64,000 nucleotides of DNA from positions 62,001 through 126,000 of the forward strand of contig JADCLI010000006.1 in NCBI GenBank assembly GCA_016803235.1, in the 5' to 3' direction. Source of the stretch: Pimelobacter simplex (GTDB taxonomy: Bacteria > Actinomycetota > Actinomycetes > Propionibacteriales > Nocardioidaceae). Positions 25,700-34,007 of this stretch are shown here, piece after piece. Made by a program: the position numbers and the translations under genes. The notes beneath the pieces were generated by a model. That model ran no database searches and was not told where the DNA came from. It saw only the letters and a list, made by a program, of their open reading frames with translations. Each line of letters begins with the position of its first letter. The stretch's first letter is position 1.

Positions 25700-27766
25700 T
25701 CACTCCCGCGGCAGGCCGAGGCCGCGCGCGATGATGCCGCGCTGGATGTCGTTGGTGCCGCCGCCGATGACGTACATCGGCGCGACGCGCAGGGCGGCGT
25801 CGTATCGTCCCGCGAGGGCGGCCTGCGGGCCGAGGACGTCGAGGCAGGTGCGCCCGAGCTCCTCGGCGAGGTCGCCGCTGAGGACGGCGGCCATCGGCCC
25901 GGCGATCCGGGCATCGCCGGTGCCGTCCATCGACCGGGTGGCACGCAGCACGAGGGCCCGTGCGGCCTGGAGCCGGGCGGCGACCCAGCCCAGGCGGTCG
26001 CGGTCGAGCGCGTCGACGTCGCCGCCGGCCGCGACCAGGGCCCGCAGCTCGGCCACTGTCTCGTCGAAGTTCCGGCGCAGCGTGGCGGCGACGCCGCCCA
26101 TCACGACGCGTTCGGCGGTGAGGGCGTCGGTGATCACCTTCCACCCGCCGTCGACCTCGCCGACCCGGGCCGTGTCCGGCACCCGCACCGCATCGTAGAA
26201 GACGGTGCACGAGATCTCACCGGACAGCGCGACGTGCTGTTGCACGGTGATGCCGGGAGTGTCCATCGGCACCAGGAAGATCGTGATGCCGGCGTGGCGG
26301 GGCGTCGCGTCGGGGTCGGTGCGCACCGCCAGCCAGACATGGGTCGCGGTGTGGCCGCGGGTGGTCCACAGCTTCTGCCCGTCGATCACCCAGCCGTCGC
26401 CGTCACGCACGGCCCGGGTGCGCAGGGACGCGAGGTCCGAGCCGGCCTCCGGCTCGGAGTAGCCGAGGCAGAAGGCCATCTCCCCGGCGTGGAGCAGGGG
26501 CAGGAACTGCGCCTTCTGCTCCGGCGTTCCGTGCCTCAGGAGCGAGTGGCCGATCAGCATGGTCGCGCTCATCGCGCGATCCACCGGGCCGCCGGCGTAC
26601 TTCATCTCCTCGTGGAGGACGACCTGCTCCTCGACGGAGACCGCGCGCCCCCCGTGCTCGTCGGGCCAGTTGAGGGCGAACAGCGCCTCCTCGTCCATCT
26701 CGCGGCGCAGCGCCCCGACGTCGTACCCCTCGCCGGTGCGGTGCCGGTCGAGCAGGTCGCGCACCGCGGCCCGGAACGCCTCGGCCCGATCACCCAGGTG
26801 GAAATGGGGCAGTCCCTCCCCCGCCAGCAGCCGCGCGGCGACGCCGTCGGTACGACGGTCGTCGAGCAGGCCGTGCCCGAGGTGGGTCCGGTCGGTGTGC
26901 ACACGGCGGAACAGCCACGACGCGTCGTGCTCCTCGAAGAAGCCGACCGCGCCGAGGGTGTGCTGGGCGCCGGCGAGGATCCGCGGGGCGGCGGTGACCG
27001 CGTGGCGGGCGGCCAGCGCCGCGGCGAGGGGGGCGTCGGCGCGGCCCGCCAGCAGTGCCTCGACGGCCTCGTCGAGCAGGGCGTCGCTGGCCGACAGGTC
27101 GATCTGGCAGGCCGCCACCCGCTGCTGCACGGCCCCGAAGCCGCCGATCAGCCGGCCGAACTGCCGGCGTACCTTCGCGTGCTCGACGGCCAGGTCGTGC
27201 GCCCGGCCGGCTGCGGCGACGGCCCGCGCGGCGGTGGCGATCCGCAGCACGGCGACCGCCTCCGCGACCTCTGCAGCGCCGGCAGTCCGCTCGGCGACCA
27301 CGGCGCCGGGCGTGACCCGGCGCCAGGCCGGCCGCGCCAGGCCGTCGGCGGGCTCGGCCCGCTCGACGGCCTGCAGCCGCACGGCGCCGGAAGAGGTGTC
27401 GACGACGAGCACATGGGAGGCCGTGCCGGCGTCGTCGACGATCGGGGAGCCCGTGTCGTTGCCGAGGGCGACGACGGGACGGATCTCGCCCGCGCCAACG
27501 GCGTCGGCGAGCTCGGGCAGCAGCCGGGCGCTGACATACGCGTCGGCCAACGGCAGCGGGCAGGCCCGGCGGCCGAGGGTGCGGATCGCGGCGACGAGGT
27601 AGTCGACGGCGCCCTCCGGCCCGAGCTGGTACCAGCCCTGCTGGACGGCGGACTCCGCGAGCTGCGCGCCCCCGGGACCGTCGGCGAGCGCGGCGTCGAC
27701 GGCGGCCGGCCAGACTCCGTCGAGCGCTCCCGCGACGGCGTCCTGGAAGTCCTGCACGTCGGTCAC
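25700..27766 (-). CDS. two-domain acyl-CoA dehydrogenase
   Basis: A 688-residue protein with two acyl-CoA dehydrogenase domains in tandem. The N-terminal half (about 1-320) is degenerate, keeping VRRQFGRLIGGFGAVQ and AGAQHTLGAVGFFEEH from the C-terminal ACAD domain; the second half (about 330-688) is complete, with CLGYSEPEAGSDLASL, the WTTRGH flavin contact and GGGTNDIQRGIIARGLGLPRE. Fused ACADs like this occur in steroid side-chain degradation (FadE34/ChsE3). GTG 27766 is chosen with AAGGGAC upstream; an ATG at 27811 has no ribosome site and would lie in the candidate operator. Confidence 0.88.
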   Translation of the reverse strand: MTDVQDFQDAVAGALDGVWPAAVDAALADGPGGAQLAESAVQQGWYQLGPEGAVDYLVAAIRTLGRRACPLPLADAYVSARLLPELADAVGAGEIRPVVALGNDTGSPIVDDAGTASHVLVVDTSSGAVRLQAVERAEPADGLARPAWRRVTPGAVVAERTAGAAEVAEAVAVLRIATAARAVAAAGRAHDLAVEHAKVRRQFGRLIGGFGAVQQRVAACQIDLSASDALLDEAVEALLAGRADAPLAAALAARHAVTAAPRILAGAQHTLGAVGFFEEHDASWLFRRVHTDRTHLGHGLLDDRRTDGVAARLLAGEGLPHFHLGDRAEAFRAAVRDLLDRHRTGEGYDVGALRREMDEEALFALNWPDEHGGRAVSVEEQVVLHEEMKYAGGPVDRAMSATMLIGHSLLRHGTPEQKAQFLPLLHAGEMAFCLGYSEPEAGSDLASLRTRAVRDGDGWVIDGQKLWTTRGHTATHVWLAVRTDPDATPRHAGITIFLVPMDTPGITVQQHVALSGEISCTVFYDAVRVPDTARVGEVDGGWKVITDALTAERVVMGGVAATLRRNFDETVAELRALVAAGGDVDALDRDRLGWVAARLQAARALVLRATRSMDGTGDARIAGPMAAVLSGDLAEELGRTCLDVLGPQAALAGRYDAALRVAPMYVIGGGTNDIQRGIIARGLGLPRE

Positions 27767-27798
27767 TGCTGCACCGTCCCTTGTCTCGTCGATCCTAT

Positions 27799-27813
27799 CT
27801 ATGAATACCATAG
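27799..27813. promoter_or_regulatory. candidate operator CTATGAATACCATAG
   Basis: Five-base inverted arms CTATG/CATAG around AATAC, in the 94-bp divergent region between the acyl-CoA dehydrogenase and the OYE-type reductase. The word TATGAATA is shared (opposite strand) with the island at 24337. Position between two divergent starts fits a repressor site. Confidence 0.35.
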
Positions 27814-27860
27814 TCATGAACGTCGCCACAGGGCCATGTTCACGACAGAGGGAGCCGAGC

Positions 27861-29831
27861 ATGAACTTCCCGCACCTGTTCTCGCCGATCGGGATCGGCG
27901 GCCTCACCGCGAAGAACCGGGTGGTGCTGCCGCCGCACGCCCACGTCGTGTCCAGCCTCTGGGGCACCGACGCGGAGGCGGATCGGCACCTCGGCTACTG
28001 GGCCGCGCGCACCTCGGCCGGCTGGGTCGACGGGGTCTCCGCGCACGTGCGCAACCACCTGGCCCCCGGCTTCGAGCCGACCGGCGTCGGCGCCCAGTAC
28101 GACGGCCACTTCCGTCAGCCCTACTTCCTGGACCGCGTCGGCCGGCTGGCCGGGATCCTGCACGCGGAGGACACGATCCTCACCGTCCAGATGATCCTCC
28201 AGGGCGGCATGCCGCACGGCGCCTCCCCGGTACCGAGCGGCCCGATCGTCAACCAGGTGCCGCACGCCCTGACCCGCGACGAGATCGACTGGTTCGTCGA
28301 GGAGTACACGCACGGCGCGCAGCAGGTCGCCGCCGCCGGCGCCGACGGCGTCGAGCTGCACCTCAACCACGACGACATGCTCGAGCACTTCCTCTCGCCG
28401 CTGACCAACCACCGCGACGACGAGTACGGCGGCGACCTGGCCGGGCGGCTCCGGTTCCCGTTGCGCATCCTGGCCGGGGCGCGCGCCGCCCTGGGACCGG
28501 ACCGGATCATCGGCGTCCGGCTGAACCTGCGCGAGGAGGAGCCCGGAGGCTACGGCGTCGACGGCCCGGACGGCGCGGTCGCCATCGCGCAGGCGCTGGA
28601 GGCCAGCGGGCTCGTCGACTACCTCAGCTGCGCGATCGGCAGCCCGTGGGGCAACCCGAGCTACATCCAGTCCCACCACCACCGCCCGGCCGCGTGGTCC
28701 GACCTGGCGGGCAGGGTCAAGGCGGCCGTCGACCTCCCCGTCGTCTACACCGGCCGGGTCACCGGCCCCCAGGTGGCCGAGGAGCTGCTGGCGGCCGCCC
28801 ACGCGGACCTCGTCGGCATGGCCCGCGCGATCATCGCCGACGGGCAGCTGCTGGTGAAGGCGCGGACCGGGCGCACCGACGACATCCGGCCGTGCGTGGG
28901 CGGCAACGAGTGCATCAGCCGGCGGATCGTGGAGGGCACGCCGTTCTCCTGCGCGGTGAACCCCGAGGCGGGCAAGGAGGCCGACGACGCGGCGCAGCCG
29001 GCTCGGTCGCCGTACCGGGTCCTGGTCGTCGGCGGCGGGCCGGCCGGCATGGAGGTCGCGGGCCTCGCCGCCGAGCGCGGCCACCGGGTCACGCTGTGGG
29101 AGCAGCAGGACGCCCTCGGCGGTCAGCTGCGCGTCGCCGCGCGCGCCCCGCTCCATGACGACCACCTCGCCTACCTCGCCTGGCAGGAGCGGCGCCTGGC
29201 CGCCGCCGGGGTGGAGGTCGTGACGGGACGCACCGCCACGGCCGACGACGTCACGTCGTACGGCGCCGACCGGGTGGTCGTCGCCACGGGCGCGGTCCCC
29301 CGCCGGCCCGCCATCCCGGGCGCCGACCTGCCGCACGTCCACACCGGCGCCGACGTGCTCGCCGATCCGCCGGAGCTCGGCGAGCACGTGCTGGTCGTCG
29401 CCCAGGACGACCACCTGCCGCCCCTCTCGCTCGCCGACTTCCTCGCCGACCGCGGCCACCGGGTCACCGTCGTCCACGGGACCACGGGCCCGGCCCCGCT
29501 GGTCAGCCGCTACCTGCTCGGCTCGATCCTCGGCCGCCTCGACGCGGGCGGTGTCGTACTGCGCGCGTCCGAGCAGCCGAGCCTGGTCGAGCCCGGCCGG
29601 GTCACCCTGCGCCACGTCCACTCCGGTCGCACCCACGTCCTCGACGGCGTCGACAGCGTGGTGCTCTCGTGCGGCGCGGTCCCCGTCACGGCGCTGCACG
29701 ACGAGCTGCGCGAGCGCGGCATCGCGGCCGACCTACTCGGCGACGCCTACGCGCCGCGCCGGCTGGTGTTCGCCACCAAGCAGGCGCGGGAGCTGGCGCT
29801 GACCCTCTGGGCCTCTGACCGTCACCCGTAG
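27861..29831 (+). CDS. 2,4-dienoyl-CoA reductase / TMADH-like FMN-FeS-FAD oxidoreductase
   Basis: A 656-residue protein: old-yellow-enzyme TIM barrel (about 1-345), Fe-S segment, then FAD/NAD(P) domain starting at VLVVGGGPAGMEVAG (about 390-656). The cluster segment reads RPCVGGNECIS...FSC: it has the trimethylamine-dehydrogenase spacing C-x2-[C]-x2-C-x12-C but the second ligand is Gly, encoded GGC. The barrel keeps the LHLNHDDMLEHFLSP active-site strand. Likely reduces a conjugated enoyl or dienoyl system. ATG 27861 follows AGAGGGAG. The 3' end overlaps the converging SDR by 10 nt. Confidence 0.88.
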   Translation: MNFPHLFSPIGIGGLTAKNRVVLPPHAHVVSSLWGTDAEADRHLGYWAARTSAGWVDGVSAHVRNHLAPGFEPTGVGAQYDGHFRQPYFLDRVGRLAGILHAEDTILTVQMILQGGMPHGASPVPSGPIVNQVPHALTRDEIDWFVEEYTHGAQQVAAAGADGVELHLNHDDMLEHFLSPLTNHRDDEYGGDLAGRLRFPLRILAGARAALGPDRIIGVRLNLREEEPGGYGVDGPDGAVAIAQALEASGLVDYLSCAIGSPWGNPSYIQSHHHRPAAWSDLAGRVKAAVDLPVVYTGRVTGPQVAEELLAAAHADLVGMARAIIADGQLLVKARTGRTDDIRPCVGGNECISRRIVEGTPFSCAVNPEAGKEADDAAQPARSPYRVLVVGGGPAGMEVAGLAAERGHRVTLWEQQDALGGQLRVAARAPLHDDHLAYLAWQERRLAAAGVEVVTGRTATADDVTSYGADRVVVATGAVPRRPAIPGADLPHVHTGADVLADPPELGEHVLVVAQDDHLPPLSLADFLADRGHRVTVVHGTTGPAPLVSRYLLGSILGRLDAGGVVLRASEQPSLVEPGRVTLRHVHSGRTHVLDGVDSVVLSCGAVPVTALHDELRERGIAADLLGDAYAPRRLVFATKQARELALTLWASDRHP

Positions 29832-30595
29832 TACGACCGGCCCTTGCTCGCCAACACGTCGTCGCCACCGTCGACGACCAGGCAGGCACCGTTGATCCGC
29901 GCCGCGCCGACGAGGAGGAGCGCCGCGTCGGCGACGTCGGCCGCCGTGGTCGGCACGCCGCTGGAGGAGGCCGCCGCCAGCCGCTGGTACGGCGTGGCGA
30001 GGTCGTCGACGTCGCCCATCAGGCCGGCGGACAGCGAGCTGACAGTCCCGCCCGGCGCGACTGCGTTGATCCGCAGTCCGTACGGCGCGATCTCGACGGC
30101 GACCGACTCGACCAGGCCCTTCACGGCGTGCTTCGCGGCGGTGTAGGCGTGCGGCCCGAGGCCTCCTCGGACGCTGGCCACGCTCGCGGTGCACACGATC
30201 GCGCCGCGCCCACGGGGTCGCATCACCCGGACCGCGTGCTTCACGGTGAGGAAGACGCTGGCGAGCAGCAGGTCCGTCGTACGGCGGAAGTCGGCGAGCG
30301 TGGTGTCCTCGATCCGGCCGGTCACGCCGACGACGCCCGCGTTGGCGAAGACCGCGTCCACCGGACCGAGCGCGGCGGCGGTGTCGACGGCCGCCACGAC
30401 CTGGCCCTCGTCGGTCACGTCACACCGGACGAACCGGGCCCCGCCGCGCAGCCGCTCGACGAGCGCGAGGCCCGCGCACTCGTCCACGTCGGCCACCACG
30501 ACCTGGCCGCCGCGGGCGACGACCTGCTCGGCGAGAGCGGCTCCGATGCCGCGCGCACCTCCGGTGACCAGGGCGACCGACGGGCCGTGCTGCAT
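29822..30595 (-). CDS. SDR family oxidoreductase
   Basis: A 257-residue short-chain dehydrogenase: TGGARGIG cofactor loop, VADVDE (Asp suggests NAD), FANAG in place of NNAG, catalytic YTAAK with TASVAS upstream, and VDGGDDVLASKG at the end. It belongs to the same subgroup as the SDR at 19171. ATG 30595 is preceded by GAGGAG. It diverges from korA across a 72-bp AT-rich gap. Confidence 0.9.
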   Translation of the reverse strand: MQHGPSVALVTGGARGIGAALAEQVVARGGQVVVADVDECAGLALVERLRGGARFVRCDVTDEGQVVAAVDTAAALGPVDAVFANAGVVGVTGRIEDTTLADFRRTTDLLLASVFLTVKHAVRVMRPRGRGAIVCTASVASVRGGLGPHAYTAAKHAVKGLVESVAVEIAPYGLRINAVAPGGTVSSLSAGLMGDVDDLATPYQRLAAASSSGVPTTAADVADAALLLVGAARINGACLVVDGGDDVLASKGRSYYG

Positions 30596-30638
30596 GGGAC
30601 TCCTCCTCGATTGACACTCCCCAAACGGCCACCTTACA

Positions 30639-30660
30639 TTGGAATCATTATCAGAGATAG
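30639..30660. promoter_or_regulatory. candidate operator between SDR and korA
   Basis: Reads TTGGAATCATTATCAGAGATAG. The opposite strand contains CTGATAATGA, ten bases identical to the island at 21536. It lies between divergent starts and immediately before the korA ribosome site (TAGGAG), so it may overlap the promoter. Confidence 0.35.
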
Positions 30661-30667
30661 GAGCATT

Positions 30668-32557
30668 GTGGCCTCCACCGTGACCGAGCTCGACCGGGTC
30701 GTCATCCGCTTCGCGGGCGACTCCGGCGACGGCATGCAGCTGACCGGCGACCGCTTCACCCAAGAGGCCGCGGTCTTCGGCAACGACCTCTCGACGCTGC
30801 CGAACTTCCCGGCGGAGATCCGTGCACCGCAGGGCACGATCCCGGGCGTCAGCAGCTTCCAGCTGCACTTCGCGAACTACGACATCCTCACGCCCGGCGA
30901 CCGGCCCGACGTCCTGGTGGCGATGAACCCGGCGGCTCTCAAGGCCAACCTGGCCGACCTGCCACGGGGCGCGACGATCATCGTCGACACCCACGACTTC
31001 ACCAGACGCAACCTCGACAAGGTCGGCTACGACGCCAACCCGCTCGAGGACGACTCCCTGGCCGAGTTCGCGGTGCACGCGCTCGACCTCACCGGCCTGT
31101 CGGTCGAGGCCGTCAAGGAGTTCGGCCTCTCGCGCAAGGACGCTGCCCGGTCGAAGAACATGTTCGCCCTGGGCCTGGTCTCCTGGCTCTACGGTCGCGA
31201 CGTCGCCGGTAGCGAGGAGCACCTCGCGGCGAAGTTCGCGGGCAGGCCGACCATCCGCGACGCGAACGTGGCGGCGCTGCGGGCGGGCTGGAACTTCGGC
31301 GAGACGACCGAGACCTTCGCCGTGTCGTACGTCGTGAAGCCGGCTCCGGTCGCCGCCGGTCGCTACCGCAACATCACGGGCAACACCGCACTGTCGTACG
31401 GTCTCGTGGCTGCCGGCGAGCTCAGCGGACTCCCCGTCCTGCTCGGCGCCTACCCGATCACCCCGGCCTCCGACATCCTCCACGAGCTGTCGAAGCACAA
31501 GAACTTCGGCATCGCCACCTTCCAGGCCGAGGACGAGATCGCCGCGATCGGCGCCGCCGTCGGCGCCTCCTTCGCCGGGACCCTCGGCGTGACCGCGACC
31601 TCCGGGCCGGGCGTGGCGCTGAAGTCGGAGGCGATGGGCCTGGCGGTGATGACCGAGCTGCCGCTGGTCGTCGTGGACGTGCAGCGGGGCGGCCCGTCGA
31701 CCGGCCTGCCGACGAAGACCGAGCAGTCCGACCTGCTCCAGGCGCTGCACGGGCGCAACGGCGAGTCGCCCATGCCGGTCATCGCGGCCCAGTCGCCGAC
31801 CGACTGCTTCGCCGCCGCGATCGAGGCCGCCCGGATCGCGATCACCTACCGCACCCCGGTGATGCTGCTGTCCGACGGCTATCTCGCGAACGGGTCCGAG
31901 CCGTGGGCGATCCCCGACGTCGCGGGCCTGCCACGGATCGAGCCCGGCTTCGCGACCGAGCCGAACCACGACAAGGGCGACGGCACGACGGACTTCTGGC
32001 CCTACCTGCGCGACGTGGAGACCCTCGCCCGACCGTGGGCGGTCCCGGGCACGCCGGGGCTCGAGCACCGCATCGGCGGCCTCGAGAAGGCCGGCACCGT
32101 CGAGACCGGCCACGGCAACATCTCCTACGACCCGGACAACCACGACCGGATGGTGCGGCTGCGGCAGGAGAAGGTGCGGCGGATCGCCGACTCCCTGCCG
32201 CCGCTCGAGGTCGACGACCCGTCCGGCGAGGCCGAGGTCCTGGTGATCGGCTGGGGGTCGACGTACGGCCCGATCGGTGCGGCCTGCCGCCGGGTCCGCG
32301 CTGCCGGCCACCGCGTGGCGCAGGTCCACCTGCGCCACCTCAACCCGTTCCCCAACGACCTCGGCGAGATCCTGCGCCGCTACGACCGCGTGGTCTGCCC
32401 CGAGATGAACCTCGGCCAGCTGAGCCGGTTGCTGCGCGCCGAGTACCTCGTCGACGTCCGCCCGATCACGACGGTGCGCGGCCTCCCGTTCGGCGCCGAG
32501 GCGCTGTCCGCGGACCTGCTCGCCCACGTCACCGAAACCCCGGAGCCGACCGCATGA
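30668..32557 (+). CDS. korA: 2-oxoacid:ferredoxin oxidoreductase, fused gamma-alpha subunit
   Basis: A 629-residue KorA-type protein. The N-terminal gamma domain (about 1-190: VVIRFAGDSGDGMQ) is followed by the pyrimidine-binding alpha domain with YPITPASDILHEL and GVTATSGPG, and the C-terminal transketolase domain (VLVIGWGSTYGP). With KorB it decarboxylates a 2-oxoacid such as 2-oxoglutarate to acyl-CoA, reducing ferredoxin. The two-subunit, oxygen-tolerant form is common in aerobic actinobacteria. GTG 30668 is chosen with TAGGAG nearby; a TTG two bases upstream is out of frame. Confidence 0.93.
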   Translation: MASTVTELDRVVIRFAGDSGDGMQLTGDRFTQEAAVFGNDLSTLPNFPAEIRAPQGTIPGVSSFQLHFANYDILTPGDRPDVLVAMNPAALKANLADLPRGATIIVDTHDFTRRNLDKVGYDANPLEDDSLAEFAVHALDLTGLSVEAVKEFGLSRKDAARSKNMFALGLVSWLYGRDVAGSEEHLAAKFAGRPTIRDANVAALRAGWNFGETTETFAVSYVVKPAPVAAGRYRNITGNTALSYGLVAAGELSGLPVLLGAYPITPASDILHELSKHKNFGIATFQAEDEIAAIGAAVGASFAGTLGVTATSGPGVALKSEAMGLAVMTELPLVVVDVQRGGPSTGLPTKTEQSDLLQALHGRNGESPMPVIAAQSPTDCFAAAIEAARIAITYRTPVMLLSDGYLANGSEPWAIPDVAGLPRIEPGFATEPNHDKGDGTTDFWPYLRDVETLARPWAVPGTPGLEHRIGGLEKAGTVETGHGNISYDPDNHDRMVRLRQEKVRRIADSLPPLEVDDPSGEAEVLVIGWGSTYGPIGAACRRVRAAGHRVAQVHLRHLNPFPNDLGEILRRYDRVVCPEMNLGQLSRLLRAEYLVDVRPITTVRGLPFGAEALSADLLAHVTETPEPTA

Positions 32558-33552
32558 CGACCGTCGACCTGCCCGCCCCGACCCTGACGGCGAAGGACTT
32601 CTCCTCCGACCAGGAGGTCCGCTGGTGCCCCGGGTGCGGCGACTACGCCGTCCTCAAGGCCGTCCAGTCCTTCCTGCCCGACCTCGGCCTGCGCCGCGAG
32701 AACATCGTCTTCGTCTCCGGCATCGGCTGCTCCTCACGCTTCCCCTACTACCTCGACACCTACGGCATGCACTCGATCCACGGCCGCGCGCCGTCGATCG
32801 CGACCGGCATCGCCACCGCCCGCGAGGACCTGTCGGTCTGGGTCGTCACCGGAGACGGCGACGCCCTCTCCATCGGCGGCAACCACCTCATCCACGCCCT
32901 GCGCCGCAACGTCAACATGACGATCCTGCTGTTCAACAACCGGATCTACGGCCTCACCAAGGGCCAGTACTCCCCCACCTCCGAGGTCGGCAAGGTCACC
33001 AAGTCCACCCCCGTCGGCTCCCTCGACCACCCCTTCAACCCGGTCTCCCTCGCGCTCGGCGCCGAAGCCACCTTCGTGGCCCGCACCATCGACTCCGACC
33101 GCAAGCACCTCACCGCCGTGCTCGCCGCCGCCGCCGCCCACCGCGGCACCTCGCTCGTCGAGATCTACCAGAACTGCCCGATCTTCAACGACGGCGCGTT
33201 CGAGGACCTCAAGGGCCCCCGGGCCGCGCAGCGGCTGGTCCGCCTCGAGCCGGGACTCGAGGTCACCGTCGACGGCCGGACCTGGCAGCACGACCCCACC
33301 GAGATCAGCCCCACCCGCCAGTTCGCGCTGTCCCGGATGGACGAGGCCGAGGCCGTGCCGATCGGCGTCTTTCGCCAGGTCGAGCGCCCGACGTACGACG
33401 ACCTGACCCGGTCCCAGGCCGCCGACGCCGTCGCCGACCGGGGCCGGGGTCGGCTGCAGGACCTGCTCGACAGCGGCGACACCTGGACCGTTCCCGGCCC
33501 GTCCGCCACACCCGACCCGACCGATTTCCAGGAGGAACCATGCCCGAGCTGA
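32554..33552 (+). CDS. korB: 2-oxoacid:ferredoxin oxidoreductase, beta subunit
   Basis: A 332-residue KorB. Thiamine-diphosphate motif GDGDALSIGGNH ending in FNNRIYG; cluster Cys residues C25 and C28 (WCPGC), C59 (GIGCSS) and C208 (QNCPI), which bind one 4Fe-4S cluster. ATGA overlap with korA ensures equal translation. The 3' end overlaps the uspA-like start by 13 nt. No ferredoxin gene is adjacent; the 71-residue ferredoxin at 8830 is a possible but unproven partner. Confidence 0.94.
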   Translation: MTTVDLPAPTLTAKDFSSDQEVRWCPGCGDYAVLKAVQSFLPDLGLRRENIVFVSGIGCSSRFPYYLDTYGMHSIHGRAPSIATGIATAREDLSVWVVTGDGDALSIGGNHLIHALRRNVNMTILLFNNRIYGLTKGQYSPTSEVGKVTKSTPVGSLDHPFNPVSLALGAEATFVARTIDSDRKHLTAVLAAAAAHRGTSLVEIYQNCPIFNDGAFEDLKGPRAAQRLVRLEPGLEVTVDGRTWQHDPTEISPTRQFALSRMDEAEAVPIGVFRQVERPTYDDLTRSQAADAVADRGRGRLQDLLDSGDTWTVPGPSATPDPTDFQEEPCPS

Positions 33553-33962
33553 TCGTCGTCGGAGTAGACGGCAACGAACGCGCCGAGCGCGCTGCCGACA
33601 CCGCGGCTCGGCTCGCCGCCGCGACCGGCGCCGGCCTGCACGTCGTGTGCGGCTACGTTCGCGAGCAGTCGGCCGAGATCACCGACGGGGAGGGCACCCA
33701 CGCGGTCTCGATATCCGCCGAGAGCGCCGACATCGCCGCCCGGACCGCATCCCGGCTCGCCGAGGTCGTCCCCCAGGTCACCAGCGCGGGCGTACAGGGC
33801 CGACCGGCCGACGTACTTCTGGCAGAGGCGGAGCGCCTCGGCGCATCGCTCGTCGTGGTCGGCAACCGGCGGGTGCAGGGCATCGCCCGGGTGCTGGGCA
33901 GCGTGGCGTCCGCCGTCGCCCACCACGCGAGCTGCGACGTCTACATTGTCAACACCGGCTGA
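33540..33962 (+). CDS. universal stress protein (UspA family)
   Basis: A 140-residue single Usp domain: ELIVVGVDGNERAERA at the start, and VVVGNRRVQGIARVLGSVASAVAHHA near the end, which carries most of the ATP-binding loop. It starts inside the last codons of korB with AGGAGG just upstream, so it is translated from the kor transcript. Role unknown; such proteins are often stress or nucleotide sensors. Confidence 0.9.
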   Translation: MPELIVVGVDGNERAERAADTAARLAAATGAGLHVVCGYVREQSAEITDGEGTHAVSISAESADIAARTASRLAEVVPQVTSAGVQGRPADVLLAEAERLGASLVVVGNRRVQGIARVLGSVASAVAHHASCDVYIVNTG

Positions 33963-34007
33963 GCCGGACCACTGACGCGGAGCACCGCCCCACGCTTGAA
34001 TGGCGTC

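Noticed and set aside
27767..27811. Alternative ATG start (27811) for the two-domain acyl-CoA dehydrogenase
   Set aside because: No ribosome site precedes it and the added 15 residues would be encoded by the candidate operator island; GTG 27766 is better.
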